Positions 43,114 to 53,211 are shown, counted from the stretch's first letter. The stretch is 64,000 nt of DNA from Lachnospiraceae bacterium UBA4338 (GCA_002393735.1 DGTK01000015.1:189232-253231); one strand, 5' to 3'. Notes: generated from the letters alone by a model not told the origin. Numbers and translations are program-made.

Positions 43114-43653
43114 TTAGAAGAACTTAGCTTCTGATGGAACGTAATGTGTTTCCTTGCCAAAAGCAAGAACTGGATATCCAACGATTGGAATAAGAATAAG
43201 GAGTGCGATTACTCCGCCACCACGACCAAATACAAGAGCCATTCTTACATGCATCATAATTGAAACAAACATAACAAACATATTAACTGCAAAGCTTACA
43301 AGTATGTTAAGGAATGGTATGAAGAATAATGGTAAGCAAACAAGTGGTGCAAGGAAAGCACATCCCCACCATGCATTACCGAATACAACCTTACACATCA
43401 TAAATGTATTGAAGAATGGGATGATTGCATACCAGCCCGGTTCTCCTGCCTTCTCGAAAAGTTTCCAGTTACTAACCATCGTGACTGCTACTAAAGCAAT
43501 TATTAAAAGTACGAATATTCCTATAAATATAATATAGAAAATACCAAAAGCTGCCATCATTGAAGTAGCGGCAAGTGCTGCAGCAGCATCAGATGATGAG
43601 CCGTAACTGCTGGAGTAACTTAACAAGCCTGTAAATAAGTTTACGAAATTCAT
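43114..43653 (-). CDS. DUF5684 family membrane protein, copy 2
   Basis: 179 residues with four or five hydrophobic helices and the family core KAGEPGWYAIIPFFNTFMMCK. A Ser/Tyr-rich N-terminus (SYSSSYGSSSD) resembles that of copy 1 (SYSYGSD). ATG 43653 is chosen because AAGGAGG lies just upstream; an in-frame ATG eight codons earlier has no ribosome site. It is 76 bases upstream of copy 1 and probably co-transcribed. Confidence 0.85.
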   Translation of the reverse strand: MNFVNLFTGLLSYSSSYGSSSDAAAALAATSMMAAFGIFYIIFIGIFVLLIIALVAVTMVSNWKLFEKAGEPGWYAIIPFFNTFMMCKVVFGNAWWGCAFLAPLVCLPLFFIPFLNILVSFAVNMFVMFVSIMMHVRMALVFGRGGGVIALLILIPIVGYPVLAFGKETHYVPSEAKFF

Positions 43654-43730
43654 AATAATCCTCCTTCTTAACATCAAATTACCATAATTTTATAATAATT
43701 TAATAATTATATCAAGCAATAATGTTACTG

Positions 43731-43759
43731 TTGCATATTAACGCGCTAATATGTATAAT
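43731..43759 (+). promoter_or_regulatory. Promoter of ribU
   Basis: TTGCAT at 43731-43736 and TATAAT at 43754-43759, spacer 17 bases. No FMN riboswitch features are visible in the 60-base leader. Confidence 0.65.
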
Positions 43760-43818
43760 GTAAATCGTGTCAGGTTAATAATTTAACAAAGGGATAAGAT
43801 GTATAGAAAGGACGCAAA

Positions 43819-44562
43819 ATGAAAATTACAGATTTACTTTCACAGATTAAAGAAAATTCTTTCTATGCCTTAATGTTATTACTTGTTATCGTAGGTTTAT
43901 TAGTTATTGCCTTAGTGGCAGAACTTCTTATCAAAAAGGCGACTAAAGATAAGGAAAAAATCCTTCCTACTCGTAAAATCGCCGTCATCGGAATGTTCGC
44001 AGCCCTTTCGGCAGTTTTAATGATATTCGAGGTTCCTGTTCCATTTTTAGGTATTCCGGATATTTATAAATTTGAAATCGGTGATTTGCCGGCGGTTATC
44101 TGTGGCTTCGCTTATGGCCCTGTGGCAGGTGTACTGGTTGAACTTCTTAAGATATTAATTAAGATTTTATTTAAGTCAACAAGCACAGCATTCGTTGGAG
44201 AAATCGCGAATTTTGCAGTAGGTTCAGCTTATGTACTTCCTGCAGTTATAGTATACTGGATAAAGAAAACAAAGAAGAATGCAATTATGTCAGTTATTAT
44301 CGGTGCAATCTGCATGATAATAACAGGCGCTTTACTTAATGCATATTTCCTGCTTCCTGTTTTTGCCAGGATGTTCCATATGGAATTAGAGGCAATCGTA
44401 GGAATGGGTTCAGCAGTTAATCCATGGATTTCAAGTCTTCCGACTTTCGTCCTGTTCGCAACTGTTCCAATAAATTTGCTCAAAAGCGCCGTCGTAAGCA
44501 TTCTGGTTATATTACTTTATAAACCGTTAAGACCTATTATTAAAGGAAAAACTAACAAGTAG
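43819..44562 (+). CDS. ribU: ECF transporter S component, riboflavin-type
   Basis: 247 residues with about six helices after an extra N-terminal hydrophobic segment. The S-component pattern is clear: IAVIGMFAALSAVLM (AxxxA helix contacting the ECF-T subunit), VPFLGIPDIYKFEIGDLPAVI and GFAYGPVAGVLVELLKILI, as in RibU. It captures a vitamin, most likely riboflavin, and works with the shared EcfAA'T module encoded elsewhere. The start has AAAGGA upstream. Confidence 0.88.
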   Translation: MKITDLLSQIKENSFYALMLLLVIVGLLVIALVAELLIKKATKDKEKILPTRKIAVIGMFAALSAVLMIFEVPVPFLGIPDIYKFEIGDLPAVICGFAYGPVAGVLVELLKILIKILFKSTSTAFVGEIANFAVGSAYVLPAVIVYWIKKTKKNAIMSVIIGAICMIITGALLNAYFLLPVFARMFHMELEAIVGMGSAVNPWISSLPTFVLFATVPINLLKSAVVSILVILLYKPLRPIIKGKTNK

Positions 44563-44576
44563 TTTGGAGGTAGGAT

Positions 44577-45182
44577 ATGGATATTGTATGTCTTGATATG
44601 GAAGGTGTTCTTGTTCCTGAAATCTGGATTGCATTTTCAGAAGAAAGTGGTATTCCGGAACTTAAGAAAACAACGAGGGATGAGCCTGATTACGATAAAC
44701 TTATGAAGTGGAGATTGGAGATTCTTAAGGAGCACGGCCTGGGACTTAAGGAAATCCAGGATACAATCGCCAAGATTGATCCACTTCCGGGTGCAAGGGA
44801 ATTCCTTGATGCATTAAGGGCTGAAGCACAGGTTATCATCATAAGCGATACATTCACTCAGTTTGCAATGCCTCTTATGAAGAAACTTGGTTATCCCACA
44901 CTTTTTTGTAATACATTAGAGGTTGCAGAAAATGGCGAAATCACAGGCTATAAGATGAGATGTGAGAAATCCAAACTTACAACAGTCAAGGCACTTCAGT
45001 CCATGGGATTTGAAACAATCGCGGCAGGCGACAGCTTCAACGACCTTGCCATGATAAGGGCAAGTAAGGCAGGTTTCTTATTCAGAAGTACAGACAGCAT
45101 TAAGGCTGACAATCCTGACCTTCAGGCATTTGAGGAATTCGATGATTTCCTTCATGCTATTGAAGAAGTATTAAATAAATAA
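44577..45182 (+). CDS. thrH: ThrH-type phosphoserine phosphatase / homoserine phosphotransferase (HAD)
   Basis: 201 residues. The HAD motifs are LDMEGVLVPEIW (motif I, DxE variant typical of ThrH), IIISDTFTQFA (motif II) and AAGDSFNDLAMI (motif III). ThrH moves phosphate from phosphoserine to homoserine or to water, in serine and threonine metabolism. It follows ribU by 14 bases. Confidence 0.9.
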   Translation: MDIVCLDMEGVLVPEIWIAFSEESGIPELKKTTRDEPDYDKLMKWRLEILKEHGLGLKEIQDTIAKIDPLPGAREFLDALRAEAQVIIISDTFTQFAMPLMKKLGYPTLFCNTLEVAENGEITGYKMRCEKSKLTTVKALQSMGFETIAAGDSFNDLAMIRASKAGFLFRSTDSIKADNPDLQAFEEFDDFLHAIEEVLNK

Positions 45183-45192
45183 TATAATAATT

Positions 45193-45230
45193 AAGATGGC
45201 AACGAGTATGATGCTTGTTGTCATCTTTTA
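45193..45230 (+). terminator. Probable terminator after thrH
   Basis: AAGATGGCAAC pairs with GTTGTCATCTT with one mismatch, followed by a short T-run. Confidence 0.6.
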
Positions 45231-45257
45231 GGATAGGGTGATATTTAAGGAGGTTTT

Positions 45258-46784
45258 ATGAAGACAGAGTTTTTGGAAATGATTGCCTTTATCGTATACC
45301 TGGTACTGGTATTAGGCATTGGTATTTATTTCTTTATCAAAGGACGTAAGCAGACAGGTGATAAGGCTTATTTCCTTGGCGGAAGAGAGATGAACGGATG
45401 GGTTGCAGCCCTTTCAGCAGGCGCATCTGACATGAGCGCCTGGGTTTTGATGGGACTTCCGGGTTCCATTTACCTTTGGGGTATGGGACAGATTTGGATT
45501 TCTGTTGGTTTATTCATTGGTACGGTTCTTGCCTGGGTTTTTGTAGCACCAAGATTAAGAAGAATGTCAATTATGGCCAACGATTCCATTACTATTCCAC
45601 AGTTTTTGACCAACCGTTTCAAAAGTACCAACCCGACACTTCAGGTTGTGTGCGCGGTGATTTTTTGCGTGGCTTATTGTATTTATTCTGCATCAAGTAT
45701 TGTGGCATGTGGCAGCCTCTTTAACAAGGTGTTCGGAATGCCAAGCCAGTATGCAATGATTGGAGCTACAATTATCATTCTGGTTTATACTTTCATGGGT
45801 GGTTTCAATGCGGTTTGCTGGACTGACTTTTTCCAGGGACTTCTTATGCTGATGGCTCTTATGACAGCGCCTATTGTTGCGCTTTTCATTATGGGCAGCC
45901 CATCTTTCAAGCCGGTGGCAGAGGTTGTTACACCTGATCATTACTACAATATTTTATCCAGTGGTAAGTGGGACTGGACTTCTGTGAAAGATATTTTAAG
46001 CGGACTTGGATGGGGACTGGGATACTTCGGTATGCCACATATTCTTGTTCGTTACATGTCAATTAAGTCTGAGAAAGAAATGAAGAAATCAAGAATTATC
46101 GGAACATTCTGGACCTTTTTGATTCTTACCATGGCCAGCGTTGTTGCCCTTGTTGCACATCAGTATCTTGGAAGCAGCCTTGGTGCAGATGAAAGAAGTC
46201 TTGTGTTCATTACAATGGTTCGTCTGATATTCCCGGGTCTTATCGCAGGTATCTTATTATCGGCAATACTGGCAGCATCCATGTCAACAGCGGATTCACA
46301 GCTTCTTGCTTCATCATCTGCTTTTGCATCAGACCTTTATAAGCCGGTAATTCGTAAAAATGCATCCGATAAGGAAATGCTCTGGGTGGGCAGAGGTATC
46401 GTTGCAGTTATTGCGGTTATTGCACTTATCATTGCAATGAGCCCTGGATGTGCCGGAATTATGGCCCTGGTGGAATGCGCATGGGCAGCCTTCGGTTCAG
46501 CCTTCGGCCCTGCAATCCTGCTTGCGCTTTTCTGGAAGAAGTTCACATATAAAGGCGCCATCGCCGGAGTTGTTGCAGGCTTCCTGGTTGACGCTATGTG
46601 GTATATGTTCTTCTCGGGCGCTGTAGAAAGCCTTACACTTTACAATACAGGCATCTACGAAATCATTCCGGGATTCCTTGCAAGTTTATTCTTTGCTGTC
46701 ATCGTTTCATTAATGGATGATACACCGTCAGAAGATATACAGAGTTTCGTTGATAAGGCTTCAAAGCCGATTGAAGAGAAGTAA
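45258..46784 (+). CDS. putP: Sodium/proline symporter
   Basis: 508 residues with about 13 membrane helices. Typical sodium:solute symporter blocks are AYFLGGREMNGWVAALSAGASDMSAW (split here), YIYSASSIVACG, FMGGFNAVCWTDFFQG and the sodium-site helix AILAASMSTADSQLLASSSAF. It imports proline with sodium. It ends in a strong hairpin. AAGGAGG precedes the ATG. Confidence 0.93.
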   Translation: MKTEFLEMIAFIVYLVLVLGIGIYFFIKGRKQTGDKAYFLGGREMNGWVAALSAGASDMSAWVLMGLPGSIYLWGMGQIWISVGLFIGTVLAWVFVAPRLRRMSIMANDSITIPQFLTNRFKSTNPTLQVVCAVIFCVAYCIYSASSIVACGSLFNKVFGMPSQYAMIGATIIILVYTFMGGFNAVCWTDFFQGLLMLMALMTAPIVALFIMGSPSFKPVAEVVTPDHYYNILSSGKWDWTSVKDILSGLGWGLGYFGMPHILVRYMSIKSEKEMKKSRIIGTFWTFLILTMASVVALVAHQYLGSSLGADERSLVFITMVRLIFPGLIAGILLSAILAASMSTADSQLLASSSAFASDLYKPVIRKNASDKEMLWVGRGIVAVIAVIALIIAMSPGCAGIMALVECAWAAFGSAFGPAILLALFWKKFTYKGAIAGVVAGFLVDAMWYMFFSGAVESLTLYNTGIYEIIPGFLASLFFAVIVSLMDDTPSEDIQSFVDKASKPIEEK

Positions 46785-46803
46785 TAATTATTATTAAAAA
46801 ACC

Positions 46804-46843
46804 AACCCGGCAGTTTGCGAAAATGCAGATTGCCGGGTTTTTA
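46804..46843 (+). terminator. Terminator after putP (convergent junction)
   Basis: AACCCGGCA (46804-46812) pairs with TGCCGGGTT (46831-46839), then T5. The neighbouring TetR gene reads toward it. Confidence 0.88.
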
Positions 46844-46852
46844 TTTTATTTA

Positions 46853-47473
46853 TTATTCAGTGATTTCATGTTCCCTGATTATTGCTCTTATTGTATTAAA
46901 AAGATAAGGCTTTAATTCTTCAATACCTGCAGGCTCATTATAAAGAACGGCGCTGTAACAGGTTGATCCAACAAGTTCTATTATCATAAAAAGCATTATC
47001 TCAGGTTCATTGAACTTTGTGTCTTCTTCAGTCAGCATTTTGTAATAGATTTGCTTAAAATCGATTTCATCATCTGTGGTTTTGGAAGTTAAGGCTTTCT
47101 TAAATACACCCCAGCTGAGATTCTTGGATATGAAAGAAAGAAGAAGAGGGTTCTGTGAAAGCTGATTAATAAGATAATCTATTATGAAAATCATCTTATC
47201 ATCAAACTTCATCTTCACACCTGAACAGGCAACCACGTTATCAAGGGCAGCAGCAGCTTCCTTAAATAACTTGGAAGACTGGTGGTAAATCAGCCTGTCT
47301 CTTAATTCATGCTTATCCCTGAAATACAGATAAAAGGTTCCCTTGGCCACACCGGCTTTTTCGGAAATCTCGGATATGGATGTTTTCTCAACACCCTGTT
47401 TTGTAAACAGCTCAAAAGCTGAGTCGAGTATGGTATTCAGTTTGTGAATTTTCTTTGCTTCCGCTTTTCCCAT
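46853..47473 (-). CDS. TetR-family transcriptional repressor of the MMPL operon
   Basis: 206 residues. The N-terminal helix-turn-helix is TILDSAFELFTKQG, SISEISEKAGVAKGTFYLYFRDKHEL, exactly the TetR pattern; the rest is the all-helical ligand domain. It is divergent from the MMPL transporter, and two copies of TGACYAAWRGTCA flank the promoter, so it most likely represses both directions until a ligand binds. ATG 47473 is used because the DNA-binding domain begins there; a longer upstream frame is hydrophobic and lacks a ribosome site. Confidence 0.92.
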   Translation of the reverse strand: MGKAEAKKIHKLNTILDSAFELFTKQGVEKTSISEISEKAGVAKGTFYLYFRDKHELRDRLIYHQSSKLFKEAAAALDNVVACSGVKMKFDDKMIFIIDYLINQLSQNPLLLSFISKNLSWGVFKKALTSKTTDDEIDFKQIYYKMLTEEDTKFNEPEIMLFMIIELVGSTCYSAVLYNEPAGIEELKPYLFNTIRAIIREHEITE

Positions 47474-47548
47474 AACGCGTTTTCCATCACTTTCGTTTCT
47501 TATAATAACAGAGCTGAAATTAAAAAACAATAAAAAAACTAAAAAAAT

Positions 47549-47623
47549 GACCAAAAGTCAGAAAAAGTATTGACAGGTTAAAAAATGCTGCTATAATCAT
47601 ATTTGAAAAATGACTAATGGTCA
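47549..47623. promoter_or_regulatory. MMPL promoter between two TetR-type operators
   Basis: The palindromes TGACCAAAAGTCA (47549-47561) and TGACTAATGGTCA (47611-47623), both in an AAAATGAC...GTCAGAAAA context, flank TTGACA (47570-47575) and TATAAT (47592-47597), spacer 16. The second lies about at the transcription start. Confidence 0.8.
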
Positions 47624-47663
47624 GAAAATGAAATGTTTATATCAGAAGGAAAGGAGAAAAAAG

Positions 47664-49769
47664 ATGGAAAAGCTTGGAAGAGCAATAGTAAAATTTAGAA
47701 TTCCGATTTTAATTATTGCATTTTTGCTTTTAATTCCTTCGGTTATCGGATATCTGAAAACCAGGGTTAATTATGACGTTCTGTATTACTTACCGAGCGA
47801 CATAGAGACCATTAAAGGTCAGGATATCCTGCTGGATGATTTTGGAAAAGGAGCTTATGCAGTAGTAATGGTGCAGAACATGACTCCTGCTGAGATTGAG
47901 AAATTATCCGAGAAGATTAAGAGCGTTGATCACGTTGCTGAACTTATTTCATTTAATAATATTATGGGAGATACGGTCCCGGTGGATATACTTCCGGACA
48001 AGTATTTATCCAAGTTCTATAACGAAGAAACGGACACAACACTGATGGCAATCTTCTTTGATGATACAACATCAAGTACGGATACAATGGATGCCATAGT
48101 TAATATCAGAAAAATTACAGACAATCAGTGCTTCATAGCCGGCATGAGTGCAGTTGTTACTGATACAAAAATTATGTCCGAAAAGGAAACGCCGCTCTAC
48201 GTAGCCCTGGCAGTTGGACTTGTGTGTGTCGTTCTTGCAGTATTCATGGATTCATATCTTATTCCGTTATTCTTTATTTTAAGTATCGGAATGACAATCA
48301 TATATAACCTGGGATCAAATGTATTTCTTGGAGAAATCTCCTATGTATCCAAGGCTCTGACAGCAGTACTTCAACTTGGTGTAACACTGGATTATTCAAT
48401 CTTCCTGTGGCACAGCTATAAAGAGATGAAAAATGATTATCCGGATGATCACAAGGAAGCCATGGCACATGCAATTGCCAATACATTTACATCAGTGCTT
48501 GGTTCTTCAATTACAACAATCGCAGGTTTCATAGCTCTTTGCTTTATGAGTTTTACTTTAGGCAGAGACCTTGGAATCGTTATGGCAAAGGGCGTAATCA
48601 TGGGTGTATTTGGATGCGTAACAATTCTTCCTGCATTCATAATGACATTTGAAAAAACAATTGAAAAAACAATGCATAAGGAAATTATGCCGAAGTTCGA
48701 CAAGGTTGCAAAGTTTGTAGTTGGAAAGTTCTGGATCTTCCTTATAATCTTTGTACTTCTTTTAGGTCCTGCAATTTACGGATACAGAAATACAGATGTT
48801 TATTATGATTTATCAGATACACTTCCAGATGATCTGAACTGCTCAGTAGCAAACAAAATGCTTAAGGATAATTTCGATATGAATTCCCTTTATATGGTAC
48901 TGGCTGATTCTCAAATGAGTGCCAGGGAAATCAACGAAATGACAGAAGAAATCAAGGCACTTGATGGTGTTACCTTCGCACTTAGCATTGATTCATTAAT
49001 GGGAACTTCAGTACCTGAGGAAATGCTTCCTGAGAAACTGGTTAATAACCTTAAAGGTGAAGATTACCAGATAATGCTTATCGGTTCGGATTACATTATT
49101 GCATCTGATGAAATCAATAATCAGATAAATAATGTTAATGCAATTGTAAAAGGCCATGATGCAATGGCAATGGTAGTTGGTGAAGCTCCTTGTACAAAGG
49201 ATTTGATAACAATTACCGACCATGATTTTAAGGTTGTAAGTCTGGTTTCGATAGCGGCGATTTTTGCCATAATATTTGTTGTATTCAAATCAGTATCACT
49301 TCCGGTAATACTGGTAGCAGCAATTGAGTTTGCAATCTTCATTAATATGGGGCTTCCATTTTATACACATACCAAGATACCGTTTATCGCTTCGGTTGTA
49401 ATCGGAACCATTCAGCTGGGTGCAACAGTTGATTATGCGATTCTCATGACCAACAGATACAAAAGAGAAAGACATCTTGGAAATGATAAAAAGACAAGTA
49501 TTACAACAGCACTTGCAACATCAATTCCTTCAATCATCGTTTCTGCACTGGGATTCTTTGCAGCAACATTTGGTGTTGGAATGCTGGCAAGTATCGATAT
49601 GATTTCATCTCTTTGCATGTTAATGGCAAGAGGTGCAATCATCAGTATGTTTGTGGTTATACTGGTTCTTCCATCCTTCCTTATGGTATTCGATGGAATA
49701 ATCATAAATACAAGCATTGGTTTTAAGAATAAAGAAAAGCAAAACAGCAATAAGATAATTACAGGTTAA
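47664..49769 (+). CDS. MMPL/RND-superfamily transporter (HAE3-like)
   Basis: 701 residues. Two halves each contain one helix, a large extracellular loop and a group of five to six helices. Half one has KALTAVLQLGVTLDYSIFLW and half two VIGTIQLGATVDYAILM, the conserved GxxxDYxx segments with the proton-relay aspartate. It probably exports lipids or amphiphilic compounds. The ribosome site AAAGGAG fixes ATG 47664. It is followed by a heptad-repeat lipoprotein and controlled by the divergent TetR. Confidence 0.92.
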   Translation: MEKLGRAIVKFRIPILIIAFLLLIPSVIGYLKTRVNYDVLYYLPSDIETIKGQDILLDDFGKGAYAVVMVQNMTPAEIEKLSEKIKSVDHVAELISFNNIMGDTVPVDILPDKYLSKFYNEETDTTLMAIFFDDTTSSTDTMDAIVNIRKITDNQCFIAGMSAVVTDTKIMSEKETPLYVALAVGLVCVVLAVFMDSYLIPLFFILSIGMTIIYNLGSNVFLGEISYVSKALTAVLQLGVTLDYSIFLWHSYKEMKNDYPDDHKEAMAHAIANTFTSVLGSSITTIAGFIALCFMSFTLGRDLGIVMAKGVIMGVFGCVTILPAFIMTFEKTIEKTMHKEIMPKFDKVAKFVVGKFWIFLIIFVLLLGPAIYGYRNTDVYYDLSDTLPDDLNCSVANKMLKDNFDMNSLYMVLADSQMSAREINEMTEEIKALDGVTFALSIDSLMGTSVPEEMLPEKLVNNLKGEDYQIMLIGSDYIIASDEINNQINNVNAIVKGHDAMAMVVGEAPCTKDLITITDHDFKVVSLVSIAAIFAIIFVVFKSVSLPVILVAAIEFAIFINMGLPFYTHTKIPFIASVVIGTIQLGATVDYAILMTNRYKRERHLGNDKKTSITTALATSIPSIIVSALGFFAATFGVGMLASIDMISSLCMLMARGAIISMFVVILVLPSFLMVFDGIIINTSIGFKNKEKQNSNKIITG

Positions 49770-49780
49770 GGAGGACGGAC

Positions 49781-52045
49781 ATGAAAAAGAAATATTTTAA
49801 AGGCTTATCTTTAATATTAGTATCTGCAATGGTTATGGCCGGTGTAGCAGGATGTGCCGGTGTGGGCGCTGCTGAAGATGCTAAGGATGAGGCAGAAGAG
49901 GCTGTTACAGATGCCGTTACTCAGGCAGTTCAAACACAGAAAACTCCTTCAGATAAGGAAAACTTCAAGGAAGAAACAGTATATGTTTTCACTGATGCAT
50001 ATGGATCACAGAAGAGCGTTACGGTTTATGAGAAACTTAATAATCCACAGTGCTCAGATGTTATAGAAGATGAAACAACTCTTACAAATCTTGTTAACCT
50101 TTCAGGTGAGGAAGATTACAGTGAGAATGGCAACAACATTGAGTGGAATGCACTTGGTAATGACATTACTTACCAGGGTGATACCAGTAAGAAGCCGCCT
50201 GTAGATATTAAGGTTACTTATTATCTTGATGGCAAAGAAATCTCTCCGGCAGATCTTGCAGGCAAGAGTGGTAATGTAAGAATCAGATTTGATTATACAA
50301 ATAATGAGCAGAGAGAAGTTGAGATTAACGGTGAAACAAAGACCATGTATGTACCTTTTACAGCAGTAACAGGCATGCTTCTTTCAGGCGACAGATTCAG
50401 CAATATCGAAGTTACAAACGGAAAAGTAACAGAGGTTGGTGACAATTATCTGGCAGCAGGTATCGTTCTTCCTGGTATGGAGGACAGCCTTGCTGACAAA
50501 CTTGATGAGCTTGAAATAACAATGGATATTCCTGATTATTTCGAGGTAAGTGCTGACGTGAATGATTTTGCACTTGATACTGTGATTACAGCAGTTACAG
50601 CCAATGTTTCAGCAGATATCGATATGGGCGAAATTGATACAACAGCTCTTGAAGACAAACTTGGTGAATTACAGGATGCAACAGACAAACTTTCAGAAGG
50701 TACTGACAAACTCGCCGATGGTACAGGAAAACTTGCAGATAATCTTCCTGCACTTGTTACAGGTGCCGGAGATCTTCAGAATGGTGCGAACAGTTTAAGA
50801 GACGGCGCTTTTAAAATAAAGGATGGCGTTGCAGCATACACAGATGGTGTTGCCAAGGCAGCAGATGGTGCAGCACAGATTAGTGGTGGTACAACACAGG
50901 TTAATACAGCAATTGATAAACTTTCAGAGTCAGTTGAACAGCAAATCGTTCCTGGTGTAACACAGCTTGCAGATGGAGCAAATGCATTAAATGACGGTGT
51001 TAACCAGTTTATGACAGCAACTGTTGAAGGACTTAATGCAGGTGAGGCTGGTGCGGTTGATACAGCCAATGCGCAGCTTGCAGCATCTGAAGAACTGACA
51101 GCGGCTCTTGGTTATACAGTAACAATGGACAATATTGATGAAACAATTGCAGCACTGGAAGCAAAGAGAAATATGCTTCAGGCAGAACTGATTCTAAGTG
51201 ATGACGAAGCACTTCAGCATGCAGTTGCAGCAGGTGTTAAGGCGCAATTATTACAGGCAGGTTTGGAAGAAGGTTCTGATGCTTACAACACAGCTGTTGC
51301 ACAGCAGATTCAGAACATGAGCATGGAAGACAAAAGTGCCGCAATTATGGCATACAGAAGCGCAGTAAGTGAGCAGGCCAAGAGTCTTCCTTCACTTGAT
51401 ACAGCTATTGAATCCCTTAAGGAAGCAAAAGCTGGCGTTAACGGTGCACAGAGTGCTCTTGAAGGAGTTAAGACATCACTTACAGGTAATGAAGATGTGA
51501 AGAAACTTACAGACGGTGCAGTTGCACTGGCAGATGGTGCCAATGCCCTGAAGGCCGGCGTGGGTACTTTCAATCAGGATGAGATGAATGCAGTAATAAG
51601 CAGTGGCAATAATACAGTTTGTACAGCACTTTATCAGATTAATAGTGGTGTTGATACACTGGATAAAGGAACCACAGATTTATCAAATGGTCTTAATACA
51701 CTTAGAGGAAGTAACAATGACCTTAACGGTGGTGTGGCTACCCTGGCAGACGGAACAGTTAAGCTTGCTGATGGTACAGCAAAACTTAAGGCTGCAACAG
51801 ATACCTTAGGTGAAGGTGTTGGCGAACTTAATGCCGGAGCTGTAAAACTTAACAACGGTATGCTTGAATTTAATGCAGAAGGTGTTTCTAAGATATCCGG
51901 TGTACTTGATGAGAACTCAGATACACTGGTTGCAGAGTTCAAGGAAGTCGTCGATCTTGGTAAAGGATATACATCATTTGCAGGAAAGAGCGATGATTAT
52001 GACGGAAGCGTATTATTCATCTATAAGATGGATGGTATCGAATAA
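49781..52045 (+). CDS. Lipoprotein with long heptad (LxDG/LxxG) repeats, MMPL partner
   Basis: 754 residues. A lipoprotein signal with lipobox VAGC is at about residues 20-25. An N-terminal domain (YYLDGKEISPADLAGKSGNVRIR) is followed by many heptads of the ADGTGKLADN / LADGANALNDG kind, as in YhgE/Pip-like and TIGR03057 repeats, in two blocks around a central alpha-helical part. The repeats form a long rod reaching across the wall. It lies 11 bases after the MMPL gene, so it is probably the extracellular partner of the exporter. Confidence 0.88.
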   Translation: MKKKYFKGLSLILVSAMVMAGVAGCAGVGAAEDAKDEAEEAVTDAVTQAVQTQKTPSDKENFKEETVYVFTDAYGSQKSVTVYEKLNNPQCSDVIEDETTLTNLVNLSGEEDYSENGNNIEWNALGNDITYQGDTSKKPPVDIKVTYYLDGKEISPADLAGKSGNVRIRFDYTNNEQREVEINGETKTMYVPFTAVTGMLLSGDRFSNIEVTNGKVTEVGDNYLAAGIVLPGMEDSLADKLDELEITMDIPDYFEVSADVNDFALDTVITAVTANVSADIDMGEIDTTALEDKLGELQDATDKLSEGTDKLADGTGKLADNLPALVTGAGDLQNGANSLRDGAFKIKDGVAAYTDGVAKAADGAAQISGGTTQVNTAIDKLSESVEQQIVPGVTQLADGANALNDGVNQFMTATVEGLNAGEAGAVDTANAQLAASEELTAALGYTVTMDNIDETIAALEAKRNMLQAELILSDDEALQHAVAAGVKAQLLQAGLEEGSDAYNTAVAQQIQNMSMEDKSAAIMAYRSAVSEQAKSLPSLDTAIESLKEAKAGVNGAQSALEGVKTSLTGNEDVKKLTDGAVALADGANALKAGVGTFNQDEMNAVISSGNNTVCTALYQINSGVDTLDKGTTDLSNGLNTLRGSNNDLNGGVATLADGTVKLADGTAKLKAATDTLGEGVGELNAGAVKLNNGMLEFNAEGVSKISGVLDENSDTLVAEFKEVVDLGKGYTSFAGKSDDYDGSVLFIYKMDGIE

Positions 52046-52076
52046 ACAATAAACCCAAAAATTATCCCCTTATTTA

Positions 52077-52110
52077 AAACAGCGTCTTGTTATATAGACG
52101 CTGTTTTTTC
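52077..52110 (+). terminator. Terminator of the MMPL operon
   Basis: AAACAGCGTCT (52077-52087) pairs with AGACGCTGTTT (52096-52106), then T6. Confidence 0.9.
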
Positions 52111-52115
52111 TATCT

Positions 52116-53207
52116 TTATTTAACCTGATAATTCTTATATCTGTTTTTGATTATGAATACAAGTAAAACTGAGATTAGTGCCCAGAATATTACGGTATAT
52201 TGCATAACATTTAAGTGAAGGCCAAAGATTGTGATGGTTCTGTAGTTATAGAATAACCACGAACCGACATATGCGCCAGGCATTAAATCAAAGAGGATAC
52301 GAATGATTCTTATATTTGCCCCCGGGTTAAACATTGATAAGAATAACATGAATACCATGGTAGCCATGGCAGCAGGATGATTCATGGTTATCTGTGACAG
52401 GAACATGGCTATAACGCCAAGGAAAATACCGCATATAATCAGCATAATGGATGCGTATAATGCAGCCTGTCCGGAAGTTAAAACCATCATACAGGATGGC
52501 ACATGAAGCTGGAACATGGCATTCCATCCGTCAAATCCATATAAAATGAAAGCTAAAGTCCACTGGAATATAAGAAGTATTAATGATGTGATGAGGCCAC
52601 ATATGGCTCCCATGGTGATTTTAGACCAAAGGAGGGTTGTCTTGCCAAGTCTTGTGGCAAAAATTATCTGATCACATCCCTTTGCTCTTTCGTCTGCGAA
52701 GAGTCCGGATAAAGCAATTCCACAGAGAATCAAAATCATAAAATTCATCATATAAACAATTTCAAAAAAGGCTGTATATGCCCCATCGTAAGTATATGTA
52801 AATGGAGTCTGGTTACCGGTATCGAGCTTTCGCCAGTACTCCTTTTCTTTATCCGTGGCTTTGTCATCATCCATTAAGCCTTCATTAACCTGCATTCTGA
52901 TTGAATAAAGACTTTCTTCATTTAAGTCTGATATGTCTGTGCTGCCGGTGGTATATTTAAGGAATTCGTAGATAGGATCATAGTCATGAGGGTTCTCAGC
53001 GGTCAAAATTTTCTGGATGGTTTCTTCGTTAACCACGGTTCCGGATAAGGCGCGTTCACGTTCAATTCGTGGCCTGTAGTTACCAAGAAAAATTGGGAAT
53101 AATTCATTGGCAAGGAGAATTGCCAGCATTATTATAAGAGCCAGCCAGTAAGCTTTTTGTGAGAATGTTTTCTTAAATTCGAATTTTAATAGTGTTCCGA
53201 AATTCAT
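52116..53207 (-). CDS. ABC transporter permease
   Basis: 363 residues. One helix near the N-terminus, a large extracellular loop (about 45-160), and then five helices, the ABC-2 type layout. It lies four bases after the ATPase gene. ATG 53207 is preceded by AGGAGG nine bases upstream; the TTG at 53225 lies inside the ATPase gene. Export of an antimicrobial or envelope compound is likely, given the sigma factor that leads the operon. Confidence 0.87.
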   Translation of the reverse strand: MNFGTLLKFEFKKTFSQKAYWLALIIMLAILLANELFPIFLGNYRPRIERERALSGTVVNEETIQKILTAENPHDYDPIYEFLKYTTGSTDISDLNEESLYSIRMQVNEGLMDDDKATDKEKEYWRKLDTGNQTPFTYTYDGAYTAFFEIVYMMNFMILILCGIALSGLFADERAKGCDQIIFATRLGKTTLLWSKITMGAICGLITSLILLIFQWTLAFILYGFDGWNAMFQLHVPSCMMVLTSGQAALYASIMLIICGIFLGVIAMFLSQITMNHPAAMATMVFMLFLSMFNPGANIRIIRILFDLMPGAYVGSWLFYNYRTITIFGLHLNVMQYTVIFWALISVLLVFIIKNRYKNYQVK

Positions 53208-53211
53208 TGCC

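Noticed and set aside
43680..43818. FMN riboswitch before ribU
   Set aside because: The leader after the promoter is only about 60 bases and shows none of the conserved FMN-element blocks.
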